From an uncultured Lachnospiraceae bacterium (lineage in GTDB: Bacteria > Bacillota_A > Clostridia > Lachnospirales > Lachnospiraceae): a stretch of DNA of 12,648 bases. The translations under genes and the position numbers were made by a program. The notes beneath the pieces are model-generated. The model did no database searches. It was not told where the DNA came from and worked only from the letters and a program-made list of their open reading frames with translations. Position 1 is the first letter of the stretch, and every line of letters starts with the position of its first letter. The DNA lies in assembly GCA_902787595.1 (NCBI GenBank), contig CADAHD010000032.1:1-12648 (forward strand), in the 5' to 3' direction. Of the stretch, positions 6,826 through 12,648 are shown one piece after another.

Positions 6826-7566
6826 ATGAAGTGTAAAAGCTGCGGAGCCGAGATAGGGCTGTTAGACGAGGTATGCCCGTATTGCGGAGCTGTTAATACA
6901 CAATCGACTGCCCATCTTAAAGAGATGGAGCAATATCAGGACAGAAGTAAAAAGACCAAAGGAAAGGTCAGGGAAAGCATAGCCGCCAATATACCGATAC
7001 TGGTAAGCGCAGTTATCCTGGTGCTGCTGGTGATAGGAATAGGCGTGAGTTCTTATGTAGCTGAAAATGCGTCTTTATTCAAACACAGAGCCAGCCGCAG
7101 TGAATCCATAAAAAAACACGAAGAGTATTCGCAGATATTAAGACAGTATCTGAAGGATGGGGATTATACAGCATTTTCTTCATTTAAAGGATATCATGTT
7201 GTACCCGAATACGAGGAAGAGTATAAGGAGTTCGAAAAGGTCTGGGATATGATACAGGTATATTGCAGGGCGATGAACGGGATCGAGGAATGCGTTTTAT
7301 ACGGAGCTGATTCGCCGCGTTACGGTCTGGATTCGGATATATCTTCCTGTCAGATGGGTATAGAAAACTTTTATTATGAGTATGAAAGAAAGCTTCCCGA
7401 TATGGAAGGAGACCCGTACATGGACAATGTGACCGATATGAAGAAAAAGATGGATGCTGCAATGAGTATATATCTGGGCCTGGAAGGCGAAGAATTGGAA
7501 GAGTATCTGGCATCATCCGGCAATAAACAGGAGGCATATCTGGAGGAGGTGCTTGGTAATGAGTAA
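6826..7566 (+). CDS. Zinc-ribbon membrane protein A1, function unknown
   Basis: A 246-residue protein. A four-cysteine zinc ribbon is at the extreme N-terminus (CKSC, Cys3/Cys6; CPYC, Cys17/Cys20). A charged linker follows, then one hydrophobic helix at about 54-76 and a ~165-residue C-terminal domain that is acidic and helix-prone. With Lys/Arg-rich flanks before the helix, the ribbon is predicted inside and the large domain outside. It is an end-to-end paralogue of A2 (8372-9127): cysteines at identical positions, a shared YLxxGxY motif (108-114) after the membrane helix, and the same ending LEEV. GAAGGAG (6811-6817) lies 8 nt before the ATG and overlaps the end of the cyclase gene. Its last codons carry the ribosome binding site of B1. 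I do not recognise a named family beyond the zinc ribbon. Confidence 0.85.
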   Translation: MKCKSCGAEIGLLDEVCPYCGAVNTQSTAHLKEMEQYQDRSKKTKGKVRESIAANIPILVSAVILVLLVIGIGVSSYVAENASLFKHRASRSESIKKHEEYSQILRQYLKDGDYTAFSSFKGYHVVPEYEEEYKEFEKVWDMIQVYCRAMNGIEECVLYGADSPRYGLDSDISSCQMGIENFYYEYERKLPDMEGDPYMDNVTDMKKKMDAAMSIYLGLEGEELEEYLASSGNKQEAYLEEVLGNE

Positions 7567-7987
7567 GAAGAAGCTGGTCTTTCTGATATTGCTGGCTGCT
7601 GATATCGTGCTGGGCGTTATATTTGCTTCAAAACTGATGAAGGCATCGGAAAAACTGAGCTGGGCTTATTATGAGTCCGATGATGTAAATACTTCATCAG
7701 TATTGGATTATCTGGAGTGGGAAGACTTCGGGACGGCAGCTATGCTGTCCAGATCATACCGTATCGGGGCAGAAGTAGATGAGGCCGATGAAGAACTGTT
7801 TAAGCTGGGAGAATATGCAGATATGCTTTTTTACGGAAAGATCTATGAAGAAAGCGGTATGCAGCAGCGCGCACAGGACTGTGACGGAAGACGTTCAGAG
7901 ATAAGGAAAGACATGGCAGACTATGCAGCGGTGCTGGATAAGATGGATGACAGTCTGGAAAATGCGATAGAGAGGGGAAATAGATGA
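7559..7987 (+). CDS. Small membrane-anchored protein B1, function unknown
   Basis: A 142-residue protein with an N-terminal hydrophobic helix (about 5-24) preceded by MSKKK, predicting an uncleaved anchor with the rest outside. The outer domain is acidic and helical. It is a paralogue of B2 (9114-9536): both have the anchor, then an EYA...F...IY segment (85-96 here) and a closing DYA-type helix. The start at ATG 7559 is preferred over TTG 7553 because GGAGGAGG (7542-7549) is 9 nt away; TTG would be only 3 nt away. It overlaps A1 by 8 nt and its stop overlaps the start of C as ATGA. It probably acts with A1 as a pair, since the same A-B order recurs downstream. Confidence 0.8.
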   Translation: MSKKKLVFLILLAADIVLGVIFASKLMKASEKLSWAYYESDDVNTSSVLDYLEWEDFGTAAMLSRSYRIGAEVDEADEELFKLGEYADMLFYGKIYEESGMQQRAQDCDGRRSEIRKDMADYAAVLDKMDDSLENAIERGNR

Positions 7988-8337
7988 GTGAGATGGTTAA
8001 GTGTCCGTCCTGCGGAGCTGAGTTTGATGCTAAGCTGGTAAGGTGTCCGTACTGCGGCACGGCGTATGAGCCGGCAGCAGAAGATGAGTACATGGGAAAG
8101 CTTGATGATGTGCATAAGGAATTAAAGTCACATTGTAACGATGCGCCAAACAGCGCGGGAAAGGCTCTTACCAAAACAATACTTATATTTGTTATCGCGG
8201 CTGCGGTTTTGCTTATTATAGGAATTTGTATCTTCGTACTGCCAAGTATGAGGTATAAAAACAGGCAGGATAAGGAACGCGCGGATTATTTACAGAGTAT
8301 CTCTACAGGCACGCAGGAAGAAGATGCGGGCGAATAG
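7984..8337 (+). CDS. Zinc-ribbon + single-helix protein C, function unknown
   Basis: A 117-residue protein. A four-Cys zinc ribbon (CPSC, Cys7/Cys10; CPYC, Cys21/Cys24) is followed by a ~40-residue linker, one strongly hydrophobic helix (about 65-86) and a short charged tail. It has the N-terminal plan of A1 and A2 but lacks their large outer domain. GAGGGG (7972-7977) is 6 nt before the ATG. Coupled to B1 by a 4-nt overlap and followed by a 34-nt gap, the longest inside the five-gene cluster, before A2. It could be an adaptor or accessory subunit placed between the two A-B pairs. Confidence 0.8.
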   Translation: MSEMVKCPSCGAEFDAKLVRCPYCGTAYEPAAEDEYMGKLDDVHKELKSHCNDAPNSAGKALTKTILIFVIAAAVLLIIGICIFVLPSMRYKNRQDKERADYLQSISTGTQEEDAGE

Positions 8338-8371
8338 ACGGGCAGAAGAATAACCGGAGGAGTATGAAAAG

Positions 8372-9127
8372 ATGAAATGTAAAAAATGCGGCAGGACCAT
8401 AGGGGTGGAAGATAAAGTATGCCCTTACTGCGGGACAGTTAATGATCTGGCAGCTGCGCACGAAAGAAATATCAAAGAGTTTGATAAAGAATTTACACAG
8501 ACACAGACCGAAGTAGCGGGATCTGCTAAGAATCTGGAAGGAATAGGGAAACGCGCGGTGATCCTGGCGGTTCTGGTAGCGGCCCTGCTGGTAATGCACT
8601 TTATCAGCAGGCGTAATTACGTGGGGCCCGATGAGGATGCGATCAGGAGCCGTGACGCGCAGACACATTGTGAGGAGTATAAAAAGGAGATGGAAGGGTA
8701 TCTTGAATGCGGAGAATACCTGGATTATATCGCATTTATACATGCCCACGGTATATATTTATCAGATGAAGGTTATGAAGATTTCAGACACATAAATCAT
8801 GTGGCGTCGGATTATTACGAGTGTATACGTCATATGCAGGGGATCATCTATCAGACTACCGATAAGGATTATTGGAATTCAATGGAGCGGCAGATATCCT
8901 CTTTCAGCATGTATCTTGAAGGATTTATGGAGACTTATAAAGTTCAGGCAGAAGCGGAAAAGAACAGTACATATAAGGCTTATATAGAGGATATGTATCA
9001 GAATCTCAGATCTCTGCTGAAAGCATATGTGAAGCTGGACGATGCGGGAGTTGATGAATTCCTGGAATTATCGGATGCAAAGATGGCGGTAAGGCTGGAG
9101 GAGGTGTTTGCAGATGAAGCTGAATAA
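8372..9127 (+). CDS. Zinc-ribbon membrane protein A2, paralogue of A1
   Basis: A 251-residue protein with the same plan as A1: zinc ribbon Cys3/Cys6 (CKKC) and Cys17/Cys20 (CPYC), linker, one membrane helix (about 61-78), and a ~170-residue outer helical domain. Shared features include MKCK at the start, the VCPYCG core, YLECGEY (110-116, compare YLKDGDY in A1) and the terminal LEEVF. Outer domains have diverged strongly, so the two copies may bind different partners. GGAGGAG (8356-8362) is 9 nt before the ATG. As in A1, the codons for LEEV include GGAGGAGG, which serves as the binding site for the following B gene. Confidence 0.85.
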   Translation: MKCKKCGRTIGVEDKVCPYCGTVNDLAAAHERNIKEFDKEFTQTQTEVAGSAKNLEGIGKRAVILAVLVAALLVMHFISRRNYVGPDEDAIRSRDAQTHCEEYKKEMEGYLECGEYLDYIAFIHAHGIYLSDEGYEDFRHINHVASDYYECIRHMQGIIYQTTDKDYWNSMERQISSFSMYLEGFMETYKVQAEAEKNSTYKAYIEDMYQNLRSLLKAYVKLDDAGVDEFLELSDAKMAVRLEEVFADEAE

Positions 9128-9536
9128 GATCCTGAAGATAGTTTTTAATATAGCTATCGTGATAGCGGCTCTGTTATGTCTGATGTTCTTTATAGATATG
9201 AAAGCCTCTTTTGACTATGCCAAAGAACAGGGAGCAGATGATAGCGGGACAACAATGGATGTCTTTGATTATAAGCTTAAGCATAAGGCATACGGTGAAG
9301 TCGTGGATCATTACTTTACAGACCGCATGTATTCCATGACAGCAGCGGAAGGATTGGAGAAAACATATCTTGTAGCGGAGTATGCCAACACTGCCTTTAT
9401 GCGGCGCATATATGCCGAAAAGAATGATGCACAGCATGAGAAAGCAAGCCTTGATAAACTTGACGGCATACGCGCAGAGCTTGGAGATTATGCTTATACG
9501 GCAGAAGAGATCGATTCAGTTATATCACAATATTAA
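9114..9536 (+). CDS. Small membrane-anchored protein B2, paralogue of B1
   Basis: A 140-residue protein with an N-terminal hydrophobic helix (about 6-27) and an outer helical domain. It shares with B1 the segment EYANTAFMRRIY (89-100; EYADMLFYGKIY in B1) and the following charged helix. GGAGGAGG (9097-9104) lies 9 nt before ATG 9114; an in-frame TTG at 9108 is too close to it. It overlaps A2 by 14 nt and is the last gene of the operon. The stop is followed after five bases by the palindrome at 9541 and, further on, an intrinsic terminator. Confidence 0.8.
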   Translation: MKLNKILKIVFNIAIVIAALLCLMFFIDMKASFDYAKEQGADDSGTTMDVFDYKLKHKAYGEVVDHYFTDRMYSMTAAEGLEKTYLVAEYANTAFMRRIYAEKNDAQHEKASLDKLDGIRAELGDYAYTAEEIDSVISQY

Positions 9537-9540
9537 AAAA

Positions 9541-9569
9541 GAGGACACGGGGACGGTCCTCGTGTCCTC
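9541..9569. repeat. REP-like perfect palindrome; possible minus-strand terminator
   Basis: Bases 9541-9553 pair with 9557-9569 over 13 bp (one G-T pair) around a CGG triloop; the outer arm is GAGGACACG / CGTGTCCTC. Six A (9535-9540) precede it and no T run follows on the plus strand, so it fits a terminator only on the minus strand, where six T follow the stem. From memory, palindromes of the type GGACACGGGGAC...GTCC occur as dispersed, REP/RAYT-like repeats in many Clostridia and other bacteria. This is the only copy in the window. Confidence 0.6.
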
Positions 9570-9585
9570 ATAAGAGATTAAATGT

Positions 9586-9904
9586 TTATGAGGCGAAGGG
9601 GCCGGCGACAGTTGTCGCCGTTCTTTTTTTGCCATAGTAGTCTGTATCAAATACTATGTCGCTTCCATCGGGGGCTTCAAAACGTTCTTCGGGTTCAAAA
9701 GCTTCACCTACATTTATAATCTATATCTTTTTTGGGATATGCGCAGCTTAATAATTGATACGTGCGCATTATCCGTTGCGCAGTGCATCTTGGCGCATAA
9801 AAATGCATCTTGCCTTTCGGAATATTGTATCGATGGGGAAACACGCTTATAGTCATTTCAGAAGCGGAATAACTGCATGTTTTTTTATCACAGGTATTAT
9901 CCAC
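9586..9904 (-). pseudogene. Possible frameshifted remnant of a minus-strand gene
   Basis: On the minus strand, 9720 down to 9586 is open without a start codon and encodes a protein-like acidic stretch (NVGEAFEPEERFEAPDGSD, then IVFDTDYYGKK) ending in TAA. In another minus frame, 9904-9704 is open (GTG start) and ends ...AYPKKDIDYKCR. Adding one base near 9712-9718 would join the two as DIDYKNVGEAFEP. Stop 9586 is followed by the 9569-9541 hairpin and a T run, the right place for a terminator. Together this suggests a decayed gene whose 5' end was lost or replaced. The alternative is chance: unused frames of this length do occur elsewhere in the window. The family is not recognised. Confidence 0.3.
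9603..9630 (+). terminator. Intrinsic terminator downstream of the seven-gene operon
   Basis: CGGCGAC (9603-9609) pairs perfectly with GTCGCCG (9614-9620) around AGTT and is followed by TTCTTTTTTT. It lies 67 nt past the B2 stop. It is the strongest plus-strand terminator in the gene-poor stretch 9537-9923. That stretch otherwise holds only the palindrome, the possible remnant and the leader of the next gene. Confidence 0.8.
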
Positions 9905-9923
9905 AGGAATGGAGGAAAGTGAA

Positions 9924-10685
9924 ATGAATAAGATCTATAGGAAAAACGAAGTGACATTTGCGATCATCTGCATCGTGATCTATGTCGTGGGAACAAGCCT
10001 GTGCGAAGCGCTGGCGCAGAGTATGGGGATCATTAAGCTGCCGGCGATGATATTCCATCTGGCCTTTACAATACTGATACTGTCTTGGATCGGGAAGAAT
10101 GGTTTGTCTGAAAAATACGGACTCATAAAGCCGGCATATGGGATCTGCAGGGCATGGTTTTATATACCGCTTATGCTCATTGGATTTTCAGGCATATTCT
10201 TTGGCGTGACACTGAAATATTCCCCGGCGGAGACCGTTTTTTATGTCATAAGCATGCTTTGTGTCGGCTTTCTGGAAGAGGTCATCTTCCGGGGCTTCCT
10301 CTTTGTAGGGATGGCGAAGAGAAATGTGAAAAGCGCTGTCATTGTGTCTTCACTCACCTTCGGGATCGGACATATCGTTAATCTGCTGAACGGGCAGGAT
10401 CTTGCGGAAACGGCATTGCAGATCGTATTTGCGACTGCCGTGGGTTTTATGCTCGTGACACTCTTTTATAAGGGGAAGAGTCTTATGCCGTGCATCATAT
10501 TTCACGGGATCAACAACGCCTGCTCGGCCGTAAGTGATGAAGAGGCGTCACTGGGATTTTTCGGGAGCGCTGAGCGGGAAATGCTGGTCTCTCTTGTTTT
10601 TTCGCTGGTGATATGCGTCATATACAGTCTTGTTATGTGGAAGACATTAAAAACGGAAAAGTCGACGGATACCGCGTGCTTGTAA
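9924..10685 (+). CDS. CPBP-family (CAAX-type) intramembrane metalloprotease
   Basis: A 253-residue, very hydrophobic protein with about seven or eight membrane helices. The CPBP/Abi motifs are all present: EExxxR as EEVIFR (Glu118, Glu119, Arg123), FxxxH as FGIGH (Phe146, His150), and the third motif HGINN (His194, Asn198). Members cleave within the membrane or process peptides, and in Gram-positives often accompany bacteriocin or peptide-signal loci; no peptide gene is visible here. The start at 9924 is supported by GGAGG (9911-9915) 8 nt upstream; an in-frame ATG at 9909 has no site. No convincing promoter is visible in 9721-9908. The LytTR gene begins 61 nt later with its own promoter, so the protease may be a separate unit. 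Confidence 0.92.
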   Translation: MNKIYRKNEVTFAIICIVIYVVGTSLCEALAQSMGIIKLPAMIFHLAFTILILSWIGKNGLSEKYGLIKPAYGICRAWFYIPLMLIGFSGIFFGVTLKYSPAETVFYVISMLCVGFLEEVIFRGFLFVGMAKRNVKSAVIVSSLTFGIGHIVNLLNGQDLAETALQIVFATAVGFMLVTLFYKGKSLMPCIIFHGINNACSAVSDEEASLGFFGSAEREMLVSLVFSLVICVIYSLVMWKTLKTEKSTDTACL

Positions 10686-10708
10686 AATATATGTCTGCTT
10701 GGTATACT
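10680..10708 (+). promoter_or_regulatory. Candidate sigma-A promoter for the LytTR-DUF3021 operon
   Basis: TTGTAA (10680-10685) is followed by a 17-nt spacer and TATACT (10703-10708). The -10 matches consensus at 5 of 6 positions and the -35 at 4 of 6. The -35 overlaps the stop codon of the protease gene. Transcription would begin near 10715, about 30 nt before the GTG start. Confidence 0.5.
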
Positions 10709-10746
10709 TCGGATAATGAGGTATCGACAGGCAGGAGAAGACAGAT

Positions 10747-11193
10747 GTGGAAATAAGAGTAAAAAAGATACCAGCAGAAGAGCCGGAAGTTCTGGAGATC
10801 CGCTGCCATAAGCTGACGGATGATGTTGCGGAGATCATATCTTTTGTGAAGTCCAGACAGGGTCAGCTGAGCACGGAATGTGACGGCCGGAAAAGGGAAA
10901 TACCGATCGTGGATGTTTATTATGCCGAATCGGTTGATAACAGGCTGTTCATCTATACCGCAAAAGAAAGCTATGAAGTGAGGCTAAGGCTGTATGAGCT
11001 GGAAGAGATGCTTAAGGGCAGGACCTTTCTGAGAGTGCAGAAAGGCGTGCTGCTAAACCTGATGAAGATACGCTCGATCAAGCCGGCTCTGGGAGGAAGG
11101 TATACTGCGCTTCTTAGGAATGAGGAAGAGGTCGTGATATCCAGGAAATACGTTGCGGATCTGAAGAACGCATTGAAAGGCGGTGAGTCATGA
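10747..11193 (+). CDS. LytTR-family DNA-binding transcriptional regulator
   Basis: A 148-residue protein: a short N-terminal region (1-45) and a LytTR DNA-binding domain (about 46-145). Diagnostic stretches are DVYYAESVDNRLFIYT (56-71), FLRVQKGVLLNLMKIRSI (94-111) and ISRKYVADLKNAL (131-143). There is no receiver domain, so control is not by ordinary phosphorylation. Together with DUF3021 next door it forms the known LytTR regulatory system layout, in which the membrane protein restrains the regulator. The start is GTG 10747, with AGGAG (10733-10737) 9 nt upstream. The overlapping ATG at 10745 is out of frame and stops after three codons. Likely targets are nearby genes and its own operon; no clear LytTR direct repeats could be picked out by eye. 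Confidence 0.9.
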   Translation: MEIRVKKIPAEEPEVLEIRCHKLTDDVAEIISFVKSRQGQLSTECDGRKREIPIVDVYYAESVDNRLFIYTAKESYEVRLRLYELEEMLKGRTFLRVQKGVLLNLMKIRSIKPALGGRYTALLRNEEEVVISRKYVADLKNALKGGES

Positions 11194-11633
11194 TGAGGAT
11201 AAAGGAAAAATTCGGGGAAGCATTCCGTTTATACTTTATCCTTGTGACGCTGATCACTGTTCTTCTGATGGTTTTGGGACTTTTGTTCGACAGTGACAGG
11301 ACCTTTGGTTATGAAGCCTTTGTTTCGCCGCTGCTCTATGCGGCGGTAGGTGTGATACCTGTTTTCTTTTTTCATTCGGATAAAGAGATCAGCATGAAAC
11401 AATTGATCATCAGACGCATTATCCAGGAATTGAGCGTTGAGGCGCTGATACTCCTGATCGTTTTTAACGCGCCGAATATCCCGTCTGAGAGGCCGGGAGT
11501 TGTGATCGCGATCGCCGCAGGCGTGCTGGTAGTGTTTATCCTGTCGATGGTCGTTGAATATATCTTTGAACTTACACAGGCAAACGAGATGAATGGATAT
11601 CTTGAGGAATACCGTAACAGAAATAAGGAGTGA
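11190..11633 (+). CDS. DUF3021 membrane protein, probable LytTR inhibitor partner
   Basis: A 147-residue protein with four predicted membrane helices (about 12-33, 43-62, 79-95, 104-126) and charged ends, the size and layout of DUF3021. Its ATG overlaps the LytTR stop by 4 nt (ATGA). In characterised pairs of this kind the membrane protein acts as antagonist of the LytTR regulator, releasing it on a signal that is usually unknown. The C-terminal charged tail would face the cytoplasm and could contact the regulator. The family call rests on topology, size and neighbour as well as general likeness. Confidence 0.82.
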   Translation: MMRIKEKFGEAFRLYFILVTLITVLLMVLGLLFDSDRTFGYEAFVSPLLYAAVGVIPVFFFHSDKEISMKQLIIRRIIQELSVEALILLIVFNAPNIPSERPGVVIAIAAGVLVVFILSMVVEYIFELTQANEMNGYLEEYRNRNKE

Positions 11634-11635
11634 TC

Positions 11636-12070
11636 ATGGTCTTAAATATACAGGTTAAACAGATGGGCAAGAAAGGGCGGCACATAAAGCCGCTGGCGAT
11701 GGAGTATTCGAAATGCCCGGAAACGGCGCAGCAGCTCATCGAAGAAACGGTGCGCATGATGGTGGCGGATTTTATACGCCGTCAGCAGGAGGCGAAGGAA
11801 GGGCATATACCCGAGGCACTGTCAGAAGATAATATGCAGACTATGGCGGAGGTCGGAAAGATCGCCTTTGGTGAGATCTACAACGATAAGGAGCCGGATG
11901 AAGATAAAGCGGTGCAGACCGCGTGGCAGGCATATGCGGACGGGATCGTCCGTGTGTTTATCGGAGGAGAAGAAGCGGAGTATAACGAAAACGGTACACA
12001 GCTTGCATTAAAAGAAGGGGACGATGTCACCTTCGTACGGCTGGCAATGCTGGCCGGCAGGATGTTCTGA
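11636..12070 (+). CDS. Conserved-looking 144-residue protein, function unknown
   Basis: A soluble protein of 144 residues with no signal peptide or membrane helix. It starts with a beta-like strand (MVLNIQVKQMG) and has a central acidic helical region. It ends LKEGDDVTFVRLAMLAGRMF, a tail that looks conserved (a FxRLxxLAGRM-type end) though I cannot name the family. AAGGAG (11625-11630) is 5 nt before ATG 11636; a GTG at 11630 lies inside that site and is rejected. It starts 2 nt after the DUF3021 stop, so it is probably on the same transcript. It may instead work with the following gene, 76 nt downstream. Confidence 0.75.
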   Translation: MVLNIQVKQMGKKGRHIKPLAMEYSKCPETAQQLIEETVRMMVADFIRRQQEAKEGHIPEALSEDNMQTMAEVGKIAFGEIYNDKEPDEDKAVQTAWQAYADGIVRVFIGGEEAEYNENGTQLALKEGDDVTFVRLAMLAGRMF

Positions 12071-12146
12071 CGGAAATTAAAGCACCAAAGAGAAATAAAA
12101 CAGTCGGAAATAGCAGGAAAATAACAATAGTATAAGGGGGTAAGGT

Positions 12147-12648
12147 ATGGACGAACAGGAACGCAGCAGGATCTCTGGCGAGGTTTACAGACAACTGCAG
12201 GAGGCAGACGAAAAATGTATCATGTCACTGGATGGCGAGATCCGAGATTACGTGCATATCTGTCTGGATCGCGGCAGCTATTCGCCGAAATATCCGGATG
12301 TGGATATCGCAAACAATGCATTCCGTAACGGACTGATCAGACATTTACAGGACAATAAACAACCGTCTTTAGAACTGATCCCATATTTTTACAAAAGTAT
12401 CGACAGCATCTGTGAATGGCAGTCGGATCATAACAGCTACGCGCGCCGCTCTTACCGCAGCAGGAGTAATCTTTTGCGCGGCTTGGAACGGATCGCGGAG
12501 ATCATGGTGCAATACCGGAAACTGACGGATTACGGCTGCGATCTCTGTACGCTGATCACATTTAAGGGGATGGACGAGCGGCTGCAGGCCTATCTGGGCA
12601 GGCAGTATGCGAAATTTGAAGGGGAATACTATCTGGCGGCAAAACTGG
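12147..12648 (+). CDS. N-terminal part of an unrecognised protein (3' truncated by window)
   Basis: The frame is open from ATG 12147 to the window end (167 codons), preceded by a strong binding site AAGGGGG (12134-12140) 6 nt upstream. The visible part is soluble, helix-rich and mixed-charge. It contains a Tyr/Arg/Ser-rich piece (YARRSYRSRS, about residues 98-107) and a CDLC pair (about residues 131-134). No known domain is recognisable in this part. It may be the start of a long protein, since nothing near the edge resembles an end. The 12071-12146 gap contains no clear hairpin or promoter, which fits co-transcription with the 144-residue protein. Confidence 0.7.
   Translation, partial: MDEQERSRISGEVYRQLQEADEKCIMSLDGEIRDYVHICLDRGSYSPKYPDVDIANNAFRNGLIRHLQDNKQPSLELIPYFYKSIDSICEWQSDHNSYARRSYRSRSNLLRGLERIAEIMVQYRKLTDYGCDLCTLITFKGMDERLQAYLGRQYAKFEGEYYLAAKL

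Noticed and set aside
9771..9822. Clustered GCGCA and TGCATCTTG repeats in the gap before the protease gene
   Set aside because: Short, irregularly spaced and without symmetry or regular period; no array or operator could be supported.
1..12648. CRISPR arrays, tRNA or rRNA genes, insertion sequences, c-di-GMP (GEMM) riboswitch
   Set aside because: Looked for by eye in the intergenic stretches; no regular repeats, tRNA-like cloverleaf, transposase, or riboswitch core sequence was found.

Overview
The window looks like chromosomal DNA from a Gram-positive anaerobe of the Lachnospiraceae type (Butyrivibrio, Lachnospira or a relative). Support for this: strong GGAGG-type ribosome binding sites, mid-range GC, tightly overlapping genes, abundant cyclic-di-GMP domains (HD-GYP and GGDEF), a lipobox lipoprotein with a Thr/Glu/Pro-rich stalk, and a LytTR-DUF3021 pair. 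The assignment is by pattern recognition; no database was searched. Fifteen intact or window-truncated protein genes are supported, together with one short leader ORF, two gene remnants, several promoters and terminators, and one repeat-like palindrome.

Left part (1-2950). The C-terminal end of an HD-GYP c-di-GMP phosphodiesterase overlaps by 4 nt a membrane-anchored BMP/PnrA-type substrate-binding protein. No ABC transporter genes follow, so the pair may be a sensor-effector unit. A bidirectional terminator separates it from a convergent lipoprotein gene, which has its own promoter.

Middle-left (2900-4967). A promoter drives a 19-codon leader ORF whose stop overlaps the start of a rhodanese + TtcA-like PP-loop fusion (sulfur transfer, probably tRNA thiolation). 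A histidine-phosphatase gene follows. Just after that gene lies a diverged second copy of its last codons, a relic of a lost tandem paralogue, and then a structured, T-rich candidate terminator.

Centre (4913-9630). This is the most interesting region: an apparent seven-gene operon. It begins with a small RelA/SpoT-type HD hydrolase (candidate small alarmone hydrolase), then a membrane GGDEF diguanylate cyclase with an intact inhibitory site. Five small membrane proteins follow in the order A1-B1-C-A2-B2. A1 and A2 are end-to-end paralogues (N-terminal four-Cys zinc ribbon, one membrane segment, about 165-residue outer domain). B1 and B2 are paralogues (N-terminal membrane anchor, outer domain). 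C is a minimal zinc ribbon + membrane helix protein. The arrangement suggests that an A-B pair was duplicated around C, forming a membrane assembly co-expressed with two nucleotide second-messenger enzymes. I recognise no described system with this layout.

Right part (9537-12648). A gene-poor stretch (9537-9923) holds a REP-like palindrome, an intrinsic terminator and what looks like a frameshifted remnant of a minus-strand gene. Then come a CPBP (CAAX-type) intramembrane protease, a LytTR regulator with a GTG start, its DUF3021 membrane partner, an unrecognised 144-residue protein, and the start of an unrecognised larger protein cut by the window edge.
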